Source: Nitrospira sp. (GTDB lineage: Bacteria > Nitrospirota > Nitrospiria > Nitrospirales > Nitrospiraceae). Taken from it: a stretch of 64,000 nucleotides of DNA. A program made the position numbers and the translations under genes. The notes below the pieces were generated by a model. It saw only the letters and a list, made by a program, of their open reading frames with translations, was not told the DNA's origin and did not search any database. The DNA lies in assembly GCA_030123605.1 (NCBI GenBank), contig CP126123.1:1426001-1490000 (forward strand). Reading direction: 5' to 3'. Shown piece by piece: positions 52,848 to 62,635 of the stretch. How positions within the stretch are numbered: the stretch's first letter is position 1; each line of letters opens with the position of its first letter.

Positions 52848-54239
52848 GTGGGAACAGCCTTTGCTTGGTCGCCGGATTTCGTCTCGCTTCTGACCCACTG
52901 GGCCATTCCATTTTTGGTGGTGCTGGGCGTCCTGGTCGCCTTTCATGAAATGGGGCATTTTCTGGCCGCCCGCTGGGTCGGGGTCAAGGTCCTGAAGTTT
53001 TCCCTCGGCTTCGGGCCGAAAGTTTTCGGACGGCAAGTCGGCGAAACGGAATACCTGTTGTCGGCGGTACCGCTGGGAGGCTACGTCAAGCTCTTCGGAG
53101 AAGATGAACAGGAGACGATTACATCGGAGGAAAAGAAACGCGCGTTCGCACACCAATCGCTCTGGGGGAAGACGCTCATCGTGGCGGCCGGACCGATTTT
53201 CAACTTCATTCTGGCCTATCTGATTTACACGGCCTATCTCGGACTCGGCTACACCCTGCCGGTCCCCAGCTTCAAGGACATCATTCCGGAAATCGAAGCG
53301 GTGTTGCCGGGATCACCGGCCGATCAGGCCGGGCTGAAACCGGGCGATCGCGTCATCCGGGTCAATGAGAAGGAAATCTCGACCAGCGCCGAACTGCTGA
53401 AGTACATCGCACAAAGCAACGGGAAACAACTCACGCTGGACTTTACCCGCGGAGAACAGGTCAAGACGACGTTGGTCACCCCGGGCAAGACGGCAGTGCA
53501 GGACAACGGCAAGGCCACGACCGTCTATCAGCTCGGCATCGAGGAACGCGCGCCGGTCATCACGGCCGTGATCCCCGGATCGCGCGCACAGGCTGCCGGC
53601 CTGTCGGCGGGAGACCGCGTCGTCCGTATCGACGGGCACGACATCTTCACCTGGTCGCAGATGACCACGCTGGTGCGCGAAAGCCCCAACCGAGCACTGC
53701 AATTCGACATCCAACGCAACGGAGCCGCCCAATCGCTTGCCGTGACGCCGTTGGGTGAAAAAACCACGGTGGACGGGAAGACGGTCGAAATCGGCAAGAT
53801 CGGCATTTCCGCCCAAAACCAAACGATTTTACAAACGAACGATCCCCTCAAGGCGCCGTGGCTTGGCGCCCAAGCGACGTGGAGTTGGACCGAGCTCACG
53901 GTGGTGGGAATCTACAAGATCATCACAGGAGAAATCTCCCGCAAGAACATCGGCGGACCGCTCACGATCGCCAAGACCGCCGGCGACGCAGCCGAGCAGG
54001 GCACCTCGAATTTGGTGTTCCTCATGGCCATGCTCAGCATCAATCTGGGCGTACTGAATCTCCTACCCATCCCCATTTTGGACGGCGGCCACCTGTTGTT
54101 TTTCTTCATCGAAGCCATCCGCAGAAAACCTCTGGAAGACCGCCAGCGGGAACTGGCGCAACAGGTCGGTCTGGTTCTCCTCGTGGGCATCATGATTTTT
54201 GCTTTCTGGAACGATATCGAGCGATTGATTTCCCCGTAA
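52848..54239 (+). CDS. rseP: Site-2 membrane protease RseP
   Basis: A 463-residue zinc intramembrane protease, starting at a GTG after AAGGAG. HEMGH (HExxH) is in the first membrane helix; two PDZ domains follow (residues about 140-225 and 228-310), then LNLLPIPILDGGH, the third zinc ligand region. In E. coli it releases sigma-E by cutting RseA; a sigma-E system is not visible here. Confidence 0.94.
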   Translation: MGTAFAWSPDFVSLLTHWAIPFLVVLGVLVAFHEMGHFLAARWVGVKVLKFSLGFGPKVFGRQVGETEYLLSAVPLGGYVKLFGEDEQETITSEEKKRAFAHQSLWGKTLIVAAGPIFNFILAYLIYTAYLGLGYTLPVPSFKDIIPEIEAVLPGSPADQAGLKPGDRVIRVNEKEISTSAELLKYIAQSNGKQLTLDFTRGEQVKTTLVTPGKTAVQDNGKATTVYQLGIEERAPVITAVIPGSRAQAAGLSAGDRVVRIDGHDIFTWSQMTTLVRESPNRALQFDIQRNGAAQSLAVTPLGEKTTVDGKTVEIGKIGISAQNQTILQTNDPLKAPWLGAQATWSWTELTVVGIYKIITGEISRKNIGGPLTIAKTAGDAAEQGTSNLVFLMAMLSINLGVLNLLPIPILDGGHLLFFFIEAIRRKPLEDRQRELAQQVGLVLLVGIMIFAFWNDIERLISP

Positions 54240-54244
54240 CCCGC

Positions 54245-55951
54245 ATGCGCGTCTCCGAAACTCTCATCCCTACGCTACGCGAAGATCCGGGCGAGGCCGA
54301 AACGGTCAGCCACCGCCTGATGCTGCGCGCCGGCATGATCCGAAAGGTCGCAGCGGGTATCTATACCTATCTGCCACTCGGTCTGCGGGTGCTCCGCAAA
54401 ATCGAGCGTATCGTTCGAGAGGAAATGAATCGCGCCGGCGCCCAGGAACTGTTGATGCCGGTGGCGTCCCCGGCAGAGTTGTGGCGCGAAACGGGCCGCT
54501 GGGACTTCTACGGCAAGGAACTGCTGCGGTTCAAGGATCGGCATGAACGTGATTTTTGCCTGGGTCCGACGCACGAGGAGGTGATCACGGATCTCTTCCG
54601 CCGGGAAGTGCGTTCCTACCGGCAGATGCCGTTGAATTTCTATCAGATCCAAACGAAATTCCGCGACGAGATCCGCCCGCGCTTCGGTCTGATGCGCGGG
54701 CGCGAATTCATCATGAAGGATGCCTACAGCTTCGACAAGGACGAAGCCGGGGCCAGGGTGAATTATCAAAAAATGTACGACGCCTACAACCGCATCTTCA
54801 CACGCTGCGGTCTCACCTTCCGCCCCGTGGAAGCCGACACCGGACTGATCGGCGGCACCTCCTCGCATGAGTTCATGGTGCTGGCGGACACCGGCGAGGA
54901 AACCATCGTGTACAGCGAGCAAGGAACTTACGCGGCTAACGTCGAACGGGCCGAAGTCCTTCCTCCGGAGACCTGCGACGACGCGGCCCGCCGTCCCCTG
55001 ACTGCCGTGCCGACACCCGGACGACGGACGGTCGAAGAGGTCACGACTTTTCTGAACATCACGCCGGTCCGACTCGTCAAAACGTTGCTCTACAACACCG
55101 CCAAAGAGACCGTCGCCGTGCTCGTTCGAGGGGACCATGAGGTCAATGAGGTCAAGGTCAAACGTCTCCTCGGCGCCGCCGATCTCGAACTCGTCAAACC
55201 CGAACTGATTCCGAGCTTGGCCGGGACCCCGGCCGGTTACGTCGGTCCCGTCGGTTTGAAACAGGTCCGCATCCTGGCCGATTGGGCCGTGAAAGCCATG
55301 GCCAACTTCGTCGTCGGAGCCAATCGGGCCGACACCCATTTCACGGATGCCAACTGGGAGCGCGACTTCACCGTGGACCGGTTCGCCGACCTCCGCAATG
55401 CGCAGGCTGGCGATCCCTCTCCGCGCAAGGACGGCACATTGAAGACCGCCAAGGGCATCGAAGTCGGTCACGTCTTCATGTTGGGCACGAAATACAGCCA
55501 GGCCATGAAGGCTACGTTTCTGGATGCGCAGGGGCAAGAACAACTGGCGGTCATGGGTTGTTACGGCATCGGCGTGAGTCGCACCGCCGCCGCCTCGATC
55601 GAACAAAATCACGACGCCAAGGGCATCAAATGGCCGGTTCCCATCGCACCCTTCCACGTCACGCTCTTGCCGTTGAGCCAATCCCAACCGGTCACGCAAC
55701 TGGCCGGCACCCTCTATCACACCCTGCAAGAAGCGGGCATCGAGGTCCTCTGGGACGATCGCGACGACCGAGCCGGGGTTAAATTCAACGACGCCGATCT
55801 GATCGGCGCGCCCTATCACCTGGTCATCGGCGACAAGGGTCTGGCTCAAGGCCTGATCGAATTGAAATCCCGCCACAGCGGCGAGACGAAAAAACTCACT
55901 CCCGATCAGGTTCTCTCAACGCTGTCTTCGCTGTTGGCCAACGCCATATAG
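54245..55951 (+). CDS. proS: Prolyl-tRNA synthetase (bacterial type)
   Basis: A 568-residue class II synthetase. Motif 2 is FRDEIRPRFGLMRGREFIMKD, the class II motif 3 appears in GCYGIGVSRTAAAS, and the middle editing domain (about 225-385) marks the bacterial-like form. ATG 54245 is 5 bases after the rseP stop. A long open frame upstream overlaps rseP and is not used. Confidence 0.95.
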   Translation: MRVSETLIPTLREDPGEAETVSHRLMLRAGMIRKVAAGIYTYLPLGLRVLRKIERIVREEMNRAGAQELLMPVASPAELWRETGRWDFYGKELLRFKDRHERDFCLGPTHEEVITDLFRREVRSYRQMPLNFYQIQTKFRDEIRPRFGLMRGREFIMKDAYSFDKDEAGARVNYQKMYDAYNRIFTRCGLTFRPVEADTGLIGGTSSHEFMVLADTGEETIVYSEQGTYAANVERAEVLPPETCDDAARRPLTAVPTPGRRTVEEVTTFLNITPVRLVKTLLYNTAKETVAVLVRGDHEVNEVKVKRLLGAADLELVKPELIPSLAGTPAGYVGPVGLKQVRILADWAVKAMANFVVGANRADTHFTDANWERDFTVDRFADLRNAQAGDPSPRKDGTLKTAKGIEVGHVFMLGTKYSQAMKATFLDAQGQEQLAVMGCYGIGVSRTAAASIEQNHDAKGIKWPVPIAPFHVTLLPLSQSQPVTQLAGTLYHTLQEAGIEVLWDDRDDRAGVKFNDADLIGAPYHLVIGDKGLAQGLIELKSRHSGETKKLTPDQVLSTLSSLLANAI

Positions 55952-56052
55952 TCGCAGTCCTTCACCGATCGCCCACGGACATCCCGGAAATTTTCACGAC
56001 GCGGTTTCGCACGAAACCGACCGCCAGGACGCTTCGGGAAGTTGTCTTTTGC

Positions 56053-56080
56053 TTGCCTTGACCGGGCATTGCGCTACACT
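56053..56080 (+). promoter_or_regulatory. Candidate promoter of the GAF-ATPase gene
   Basis: TTGCCT (56053-56058) and TACACT (56075-56080), spacing 16, about 120 bases before ATG 56200. Moderate match; an overlapping TTGACC is badly spaced. Confidence 0.4.
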
Positions 56081-56199
56081 GACTCACACAGCAGACACCA
56101 GGCCGAAACCCGTTCTCTGCAGCGGTTTTCGTGTCCGGCATCGACTTTCTGATCGACCGCGCGTCGCCTCTCGTTCAGCCCGTTTCTGGAGAACGTGTG

Positions 56200-58512
56200 A
56201 TGCAGCCCAAAGCCCCGCTGCCCGGTGTCGGCGACCTCACCCTCAAATCCGGATTCGCCGAAAGCGTCAAGCGGATCAGTGCGCAAATTCTCGCGGCCGG
56301 CGACGTCGATCAGATCCTGCTGGACCTGCGCCATGACATCCTGGGTTGCTTCGACGCCGAAGACCTCACGCTCTTCGTTGTGGACTCTGAAAAGAAAGAA
56401 ATTTTCTCCAAGATCCCGCACCTCGATACCGTTCAGGAAGTCCGTACCCCGATCACGGAACAGAGCCTTCCGGGGTTCTGCGCCAAATACCTTCGCCCGG
56501 TCAATGTCGGCGACGCCTACAGCCAGGCCGAACTCGGTGCCATCCATCCGTCGCTCACCCATGATGTCACCTACGACAAGAATACCGGCTTCAAGACCAA
56601 ACAGGTCCTCACCTATCCGGTGGTCGCCGAAAACAAGTACCTCATGGGTGTGATCCAACTCCTCAACAAGAAGAGCGGCGGACGCTTCACGCGCAAAGAT
56701 GAGGAATGTGTCGCGGAGATCGCCAAGTCGCTGGGAACCGCGTTCTACAGCCTTCGGAAAACCTCAAAGAAAGCTCCCTCAAAATTCGATTACCTGCTGA
56801 CCAACGGCAAGATCGCCCAGAACGATCTGGACAATGCCCTTGCCGAGTCCAAGAAAGGCGGGGGCGATATCGAGTCCTTGCTCATCGACAAGTATAAGGT
56901 TCCCAAATCCGACCTCGGTAAATCGCTCGCTCACTTTCACAAGTGCCCCTACATCGAATACAACGAGCGTACGATCGCCGACATCGAACTCCTCAAGAAT
57001 CTGAACGTCGATTACCTGAAGAAAAATCACTGGATGCCGCTCAAGCGGGACCGTGCCGCGATCGAGATTTTAACGGACGATCCGGGCGATCTGGATCGTG
57101 TTCAAGACATCAAGCGCACCTTCCCTGGGTTGAATATCCGGTTCGCCGTCAGCCTGCGTCGCGACATTTCTCAATTTCTGTCGACGTCGAACGGCACCCC
57201 GGAGGCAAGTACGAAGCTGAACGAGAATGTCTCCGACATTCTCGGCGAATTGGTGAACGAAGCACAGCTCGAAGCGGCGGAAGAGGCGTCCTCCGCCGGC
57301 CTCGACGAAAACGACAATGCCATCGTTCGACTGGCGAACCAAATCATCGCCGATGCGTTCCGGCAGGGCACCTCCGACATCCACATCGAACCCTATGGGG
57401 AAAAACGCGATACCTTGGTGCGGTTCCGGGTCGACGGCGACTGTTTCGAATACATGAAAATTCCTCCGAGTTATCGCCGCGCCATCGTGTCCCGCCTGAA
57501 GATCATGGCCAGCCTCGACATCGCCGAACGGCGAAAACCTCAGGATGGCAAGATCAAGTTCAAGATCGGCGAGAACAAGGAAATCGAACTGCGTGTCGCC
57601 ACGATCCCGACCGCCGGTTACAACGAAGACGTGGTGATGCGTATCCTGGCCGCCAGTGAACCGCTGCCTGTCGACAAAATGGGCTTCTCCGAACGGAATG
57701 AGCGGGAGATCAAGAATATCGCGCAGAAACCCTACGGCATCATTCTCTGCGTGGGCCCGACGGGGTCCGGCAAAACCACCACGCTGCACTCCGTGCTGGG
57801 CCACATCAACACCCCCGACATCAAGATCTGGACGGCGGAAGATCCCGTCGAAATTACCCAGTACGGGCTCCGCCAGGTGCAGGTCCATGCCAAGATCGGC
57901 TTCACCTTCGCCGCGGCGATGCGCGCGTTTCTCCGAGCCGATCCGGACGTCATCATGGTCGGAGAAATGCGGGATAAAGAAACCGCGGACACCGGCATCG
58001 AGGCGTCGCTCACCGGCCACCTGGTGCTCAGCACCTTGCACACCAACAGCGCGGTGGAAACCATCACCCGGCTCTTGGACATGGGCTGCGACTCGTTCAG
58101 TTTCGCCGATGCCATGTTGGGAGTCCTGGCTCAACGGTTGGCACGGCGGATTTGCAAGGAATGCAAAGAAGCCTACCAACCGTCGAAAGAAGAATTCGAA
58201 GAATTGAGGCAGGGCTATGGGTCGGAATATTGGAACAAACTCGGGATCGTCTACGACAGCAGTTTTCGCCTCTATCGGGGCAAGGGCTGCGACACCTGCA
58301 ACCGTTCAGGCTTGAAGGGCCGCGTGGCGCTGCATGAACTCCTGCTGGGGACGGACGAGATGAAACGACTGATTCAAAACAAGGCCAAGACCGAAGAGAT
58401 GCTCAAGCTCGGCATGGCCGAAGGAATGACCACGCTGGTCCAGGACGGCATCGAGAAAGTGTTGCAAGGCCACACCACCTACAAGGAAGTCAAAGCCGTC
58501 GCCATCAAGTAA
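56200..58512 (+). CDS. GAF-domain PilB/GspE-type secretion ATPase
   Basis: A 770-residue ATPase of the type IV pilus/type II secretion family with a GAF sensor added. Residues about 15-185 are GAF (DVDQILLDLRHDILGCFDAEDLTLFVV); about 200-330 is the GspE N-terminal domain; the ATPase follows with GPTGSGKTTTL, the His box GHLVLSTLHT and DP(D)VIMVGEMRD. The zinc cysteines are CKEC and CDTC, with an unusually long gap between. ATG 56200 has GGAGA upstream; the frame begins at 56131. A GAF-regulated pilus or secretion motor is inferred. No other pilus gene is adjacent. Confidence 0.9.
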   Translation: MQPKAPLPGVGDLTLKSGFAESVKRISAQILAAGDVDQILLDLRHDILGCFDAEDLTLFVVDSEKKEIFSKIPHLDTVQEVRTPITEQSLPGFCAKYLRPVNVGDAYSQAELGAIHPSLTHDVTYDKNTGFKTKQVLTYPVVAENKYLMGVIQLLNKKSGGRFTRKDEECVAEIAKSLGTAFYSLRKTSKKAPSKFDYLLTNGKIAQNDLDNALAESKKGGGDIESLLIDKYKVPKSDLGKSLAHFHKCPYIEYNERTIADIELLKNLNVDYLKKNHWMPLKRDRAAIEILTDDPGDLDRVQDIKRTFPGLNIRFAVSLRRDISQFLSTSNGTPEASTKLNENVSDILGELVNEAQLEAAEEASSAGLDENDNAIVRLANQIIADAFRQGTSDIHIEPYGEKRDTLVRFRVDGDCFEYMKIPPSYRRAIVSRLKIMASLDIAERRKPQDGKIKFKIGENKEIELRVATIPTAGYNEDVVMRILAASEPLPVDKMGFSERNEREIKNIAQKPYGIILCVGPTGSGKTTTLHSVLGHINTPDIKIWTAEDPVEITQYGLRQVQVHAKIGFTFAAAMRAFLRADPDVIMVGEMRDKETADTGIEASLTGHLVLSTLHTNSAVETITRLLDMGCDSFSFADAMLGVLAQRLARRICKECKEAYQPSKEEFEELRQGYGSEYWNKLGIVYDSSFRLYRGKGCDTCNRSGLKGRVALHELLLGTDEMKRLIQNKAKTEEMLKLGMAEGMTTLVQDGIEKVLQGHTTYKEVKAVAIK

Positions 58513-58539
58513 CGGCGTCCCCGCGATCGAACCGACAGA

Positions 58540-59502
58540 CTACTGTCCCGCCCCTTGCGATCCTACCCCGCTCAATTCCTTCTCCAATCGCGCGACGTCC
58601 TCCATACGCCCCGCCTTTCCCGCACAGGCCACCGCATGGGTCAAGGCCGACATCGCCTCGGTCACGTTCCCTTGCGCCAGATAACTGCGGTAGGCTCGCT
58701 CGAAATAGACCAGCGCGCGATCGAGCAACCCTCCGCGCTCGGCCAACTGCCCCAGTCTCGACAGGTCGGCGGCAATCTCGGACCGGCGCTCCGCCGCCTT
58801 GTCCAATTCCAACGCCCGCTCGAATTCCCGTTCCGCCGCCTCACGGTCCCGGCGACCTTCCGCCAAGATTCCAAGATTCACGTGATTGCTGGCCTCCGCC
58901 GCCGCGTCTCCCGACGCCTGGTTCAAGACCATCGCCTGTCGAAAGAACCGCTCCGCCTGCTCACCGTCACCCTTCGCGTGCAGCAACAACCCAAGATTGT
59001 TACGCAGGACCGCCTCTGCCGAACGATCCGTTGTTTGGATGGCCAGGTCCAGAGCCTGTTGATCGAGTCGTTCTGCTTCCTGCAAGCGTCCTTCGCGATG
59101 TTCGGCGGCCCCCGCCGCAGTGAGGCTCTCGATCAGGAGGCGAGGATCCTCTACCCGTCGCGCCAACGCGACCGCCCGCCCGTGGAGCGTGACGGCCCGA
59201 GCGGTTGCCCCTCGACTCATGGCCACGTTGCCGAGATCATTGAGCGTTTCGATGAGCCCCTTCACATCGTCGAGGCTCTCCGCCATCCGACGCGCCGATT
59301 CATAGGCCTCTTCCGCTCGGGTCATATCCCCTTTGGTCAACCAACGGCCGCCCTGCCGGCGCAACGATTCGACCTGCGCCGTCAAGGGTCCAGGCGACGG
59401 AGCAAGAACCGGTGCTGGCGGTGGAGGATTTGCGCAACCGAGGAGAACCATCCCCGTCAACACGCAGCAACCCATGACGAAATCTTGCACCCTCATGGTC
59501 AT
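58540..59502 (-). CDS. TPR-repeat lipoprotein of the mla-type operon
   Basis: A 320-residue lipoprotein: signal with lipobox LLGC (Cys at about 23), Pro-rich linker, then about six tetratricopeptide repeats (for example ARLDQQALDLAIQTTD- and AEREFERALELDKAAE-type helices). It overlaps mlaD by 4 bases. In other Mla systems an auxiliary lipoprotein or MlaC sits here; a TPR protein is an unusual partner. Confidence 0.8.
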   Translation of the reverse strand: MTMRVQDFVMGCCVLTGMVLLGCANPPPPAPVLAPSPGPLTAQVESLRRQGGRWLTKGDMTRAEEAYESARRMAESLDDVKGLIETLNDLGNVAMSRGATARAVTLHGRAVALARRVEDPRLLIESLTAAGAAEHREGRLQEAERLDQQALDLAIQTTDRSAEAVLRNNLGLLLHAKGDGEQAERFFRQAMVLNQASGDAAAEASNHVNLGILAEGRRDREAAEREFERALELDKAAERRSEIAADLSRLGQLAERGGLLDRALVYFERAYRSYLAQGNVTEAMSALTHAVACAGKAGRMEDVARLEKELSGVGSQGAGQ

Positions 59503-60497
59503 CGACGAACTTGATCCCCCCGCAGGCTCGGGAGACCGGAAAGAGGAACGCCGGATGGCTGCGTCGGAGCAGGCCCGGCGTTCTGCGTAAAGCGGTTGAA
59601 CGGAAACGTCTGTTTCGCTCCCCGTACCAGGACCGACAGGTCCGACAACGTGACCTGCGCCGTCTGGACGACGGGAACCAGTTCCTGACTCACCTCACCC
59701 ACGGAGTCCGAGAGGCGCTTCACGCTGACCAGCGTCGATTGAGCAGTCTCCAAGACAGCCGGCAATCTGCCCACGGTCTGTTGCGCGTCCGCCGCCACGC
59801 GATCGACCAGGCTCAACGTCCGCTTCATCGAACCGGCCATCCCGGGCAGCGCAGCCGCCGTCTGTTCCACCGAGGCGACCGTACGCTGCACCGACGCGAC
59901 GACGGCCGGCAGGTCTTGCGTCGCCTGCGCCACCTGCTCCAACGCCTTGCTGCCGGCCTTCAGCCCGCCTTGCAGGTCCTGCGTCATGGTTTCGACGCGT
60001 AGCAACGTGTGTTTTACCGCCGCCAGCACCGGCTCGATCTCATTGATGAGATCCCCGATATCTCTCGGTTCCACCGCGCGAATCGTCGCTCCATCGGTCA
60101 ACATCGGACTGCCGAAGGTGCCCATCCCGATATCGATCTGTGTTTGGCCCACGACCACGCCGCTCTTCGTGATACGCAGCTCCGAATCGTCCTTCACCAT
60201 GGTTCGATACCGAGCCAGCAGCCGCAGGATCAGATCGACCGTCCCGCGATCGTTGAGATCCACCTGCTGCACCCGCCCGATCGGAATTCCAGACACGACG
60301 ACCGGCGAGCCGGGCTCCAGTCCGTACGATTTGCTCAGGCTGGCCTTCACATGGTAGGTGGGCTCGAAAAGGTGCTCGGTCTTTGACATCCAGAAAGCAG
60401 CCACTGCCAGGATCAGGACGGGAATCAGGATGAACGTCCCGACGATCTGCGCCAACCGCCCACTGGACAGCCGATGGGAATAATGCATGGCCATCAC
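59499..60497 (-). CDS. mlaD: MCE-domain substrate-binding protein (MlaD-like)
   Basis: A 332-residue protein with one N-terminal membrane helix and an MCE domain (residues about 45-130: YHVKASLSKSYGLEPGSPVVVSGIPIGRV). The C-terminal part is a long helical region (TLLRVETMTQDLQGGLK and repeats of valine-alanine helices). MCE proteins form rings that carry phospholipid across the periplasm. It is longer than E. coli MlaD (183 residues) by the helical part, which may form a needle. Confidence 0.85.
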   Translation of the reverse strand: MMAMHYSHRLSSGRLAQIVGTFILIPVLILAVAAFWMSKTEHLFEPTYHVKASLSKSYGLEPGSPVVVSGIPIGRVQQVDLNDRGTVDLILRLLARYRTMVKDDSELRITKSGVVVGQTQIDIGMGTFGSPMLTDGATIRAVEPRDIGDLINEIEPVLAAVKHTLLRVETMTQDLQGGLKAGSKALEQVAQATQDLPAVVASVQRTVASVEQTAAALPGMAGSMKRTLSLVDRVAADAQQTVGRLPAVLETAQSTLVSVKRLSDSVGEVSQELVPVVQTAQVTLSDLSVLVRGAKQTFPFNRFTQNAGPAPTQPSGVPLSGLPSLRGDQVRR

Positions 60498-60538
60498 TCA
60501 CCTCTCAATCTCGCAGGACCGCTGCTCCGTGATGCGGC

Positions 60539-61270
60539 CTACTCAACATACATTCTGAACGACGGAGCGACGCTACCGATCAGGGCGTCACGGGCCCCTT
60601 CGGCCTCCACGCGACCGTCGCGAAGCAATACGACGCGCCCGGCCCCTTCGACGAACGGCGAAAATGAACGCAACGCCGCAATGACCGTCAGCGGCCGGAG
60701 CGCTCTCTCCTCCTTCACGTAGGCGGTGAGCACCGGCACCGTCTGCGCATCCAGCCCCGCCGTGGGATCATCCAGCAGGAGCACCTCCGGATCGAGGACC
60801 ATGGCGCGGGCGACGGCCCCCCTGCGCATCTCGCCTTGATTGAGTTCGGCAGGAAAACGATCCCGCATCGGCGCGAGCCCCAACCGCTCCAGCTGCATCA
60901 TCACGACCTGCTCACGATCGCCCTCCGTCATGGAGGTACGGTGGTACCGCAACGGCAGTGCTACGTTATTGAAAAGCGTCATATTGCTCAGCAACCCCGG
61001 TTGCTGGAGGACGGTTCCGAGCCGGAGTCGAACAGGGCTGTACCCATCGGCCGACTCCTCCACCCACTCGTGTCCCAACAGGACCACCCGGCCCGCTTCC
61101 GGGGCGACTAATCCCGCCGCCAATTCCACGATCAGACTTTTTCCCGAGCGGCTCGGCCCCACCAGGGCGACGAACTCGCCCGCGTCGATCCGCAGATCCA
61201 CCTCCAGCCGGTGGAGAGTTCCCGGCATGGGCATCCGGACCTGTTCCAGCAGGATGGCCACTTGCGTCAT
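60539..61270 (-). CDS. mlaF: ABC ATPase of the mla-type transporter (MlaF-like), degenerate
   Basis: A 243-residue nucleotide-binding domain. Walker A is GPSRSGKS (38-45) and the Q-loop is present. The signature is LNQGE (143-147), not LSGGQ; the Walker B is followed by Asp (LLLDDP) instead of the catalytic Glu; and the switch histidine position reads ALRSF. These changes are expected to weaken ATP hydrolysis. ATG 61270 overlaps the mlaE stop by 4 bases; the frame runs to 61396. Confidence 0.85.
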   Translation of the reverse strand: MTQVAILLEQVRMPMPGTLHRLEVDLRIDAGEFVALVGPSRSGKSLIVELAAGLVAPEAGRVVLLGHEWVEESADGYSPVRLRLGTVLQQPGLLSNMTLFNNVALPLRYHRTSMTEGDREQVVMMQLERLGLAPMRDRFPAELNQGEMRRGAVARAMVLDPEVLLLDDPTAGLDAQTVPVLTAYVKEERALRPLTVIAALRSFSPFVEGAGRVVLLRDGRVEAEGARDALIGSVAPSFRMYVE

Positions 61271-62046
61271 AGGTAGAGCGGCACCGTCACGATGACATCG
61301 ATCAACAGACACAGGACAAACGAGTTGATCATGGCCCGCGTCGTCTGTTGCGGCACCTCCGTGAAGGACGATCCCACGGACAGCCCATGGTGACAACAGA
61401 CTGCCGCGACGGCCGATCCGAACAGCAATCCCTTGAACGCAGTCAGTACGACATCGGTCGAAGACAACGCCTTGATCACCCCTTCCACAAAGGCATAGAA
61501 CGGAATCGTGAGTTGGGCGTTGGCGACCAGGTAGCCGCCGAGCACGGCGACCACGTCGAAATACAACGTCAGGCAGATCATCGACAGCACCATGCCGACC
61601 ATGCGGGGCATGATGACGAACCGGCTGATCGGAATCCCCATGAGCCGGAGGGCGACCACCTCCCGCGTGACCGACATGTTGCCCAATTCGATCGCGATGG
61701 CCGTACCGGAACGGCCCACTACGATGAAGGCCGTCAACAGCGGTCCCAGTTCCCGTATGACGGTCACGACGATGATGCTGCCCACCAGTTCACCGGCCCC
61801 GAGCCTGGGAAGCTGCGTCCCCGCTTGCGTGATGATGATGATCCCCAACAGGAGGGCGATGACGGTCGTCACCGGCAGGGCATCCACACCGGTGAAGAGA
61901 ATTTGCCGGACCAGGACCCAGAGGGTTTCCCGGCGTCCCTGTTTTGTGGGAAGTGCCAGATCCAGAAAGGCTTGCGACGAGAGTGTGGCCAGGGCCGTCA
62001 GGTAGGTGTAGCCTGCGATGGCTTTGCGTCCCAACCACTCGATCAT
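61267..62046 (-). CDS. mlaE: ABC permease MlaE-like
   Basis: A 259-residue integral membrane protein with five or so helices. The MlaE domain motifs RQILFTGVDALPVTTVIALLLG, RELGPLLTAFIVVGRSGTAIAIELG and GMSVTREVVALRLMGI are clear. It forms the membrane core of the MCE phospholipid transporter and precedes mlaF. Confidence 0.92.
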   Translation of the reverse strand: MIEWLGRKAIAGYTYLTALATLSSQAFLDLALPTKQGRRETLWVLVRQILFTGVDALPVTTVIALLLGIIIITQAGTQLPRLGAGELVGSIIVVTVIRELGPLLTAFIVVGRSGTAIAIELGNMSVTREVVALRLMGIPISRFVIMPRMVGMVLSMICLTLYFDVVAVLGGYLVANAQLTIPFYAFVEGVIKALSSTDVVLTAFKGLLFGSAVAAVCCHHGLSVGSSFTEVPQQTTRAMINSFVLCLLIDVIVTVPLYL

Positions 62047-62254
62047 GCGCGGCGTATAGCCTCCGTCACAGGGTAGGGTCAGCCGTCGGGCTCTGTTCGG
62101 GAATCTCCGACGTCCGGCAAAATTGTAGGGGAAGCATCAGAAGTAAAGCAATGACGACTGGGGTTTCGGCAGGCGCACCGGTTGGACCGCTTCCGGCCGG
62201 TCGTACGAGAAGGGGTGGAAATCTTGCACGAGAGCGAGCCTCACAGAGGTCTCC

Positions 62255-62584
62255 TCACAAGGGCTTGGTCTTAATGACGAACTGCTGGATCCGCTGGAGT
62301 TGCGGAGGCCGCATGGCCAGGAACTCGACCCCGAACTCACCCCCTCTGGCCCAGCGGACAATGGCTTCATCCACACGGACCGGCCATTCATGCCCGTCCG
62401 ACAGGAACAGCGACACCTTCATCTGGAGCCCCGGTTGCATCGCGATCTCCGACTTAGCCATACAGCCGGTGAAAGAGAGATCAAGGACCTCCGCCTCGCC
62501 CTCTACCTCATCCTCGCCGGAGAACGCCAACCGGCACCCGATCGCCACTCGACGAGACTTCCGCAACTCTTTTGTTTTTTCCAC
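62255..62584 (-). CDS. PilZ-domain protein 1
   Basis: A 109-residue PilZ protein. RKSRRVAIGCRLAF supplies the RxxxR-like c-di-GMP motif and LDLSFTGC the (D/N)xSxxG motif. GTG 62584 with GGGAGGAG just upstream is the best start; the frame extends to 62626. It lies between a paralogue and the mla operon. Confidence 0.8.
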   Translation of the reverse strand: MEKTKELRKSRRVAIGCRLAFSGEDEVEGEAEVLDLSFTGCMAKSEIAMQPGLQMKVSLFLSDGHEWPVRVDEAIVRWARGGEFGVEFLAMRPPQLQRIQQFVIKTKPL

Positions 62585-62635
62585 GCTTTCTCCTCCCTCC
62601 CAGATCGGGCGGTCGTCGGTAACCACCGCACCCGT

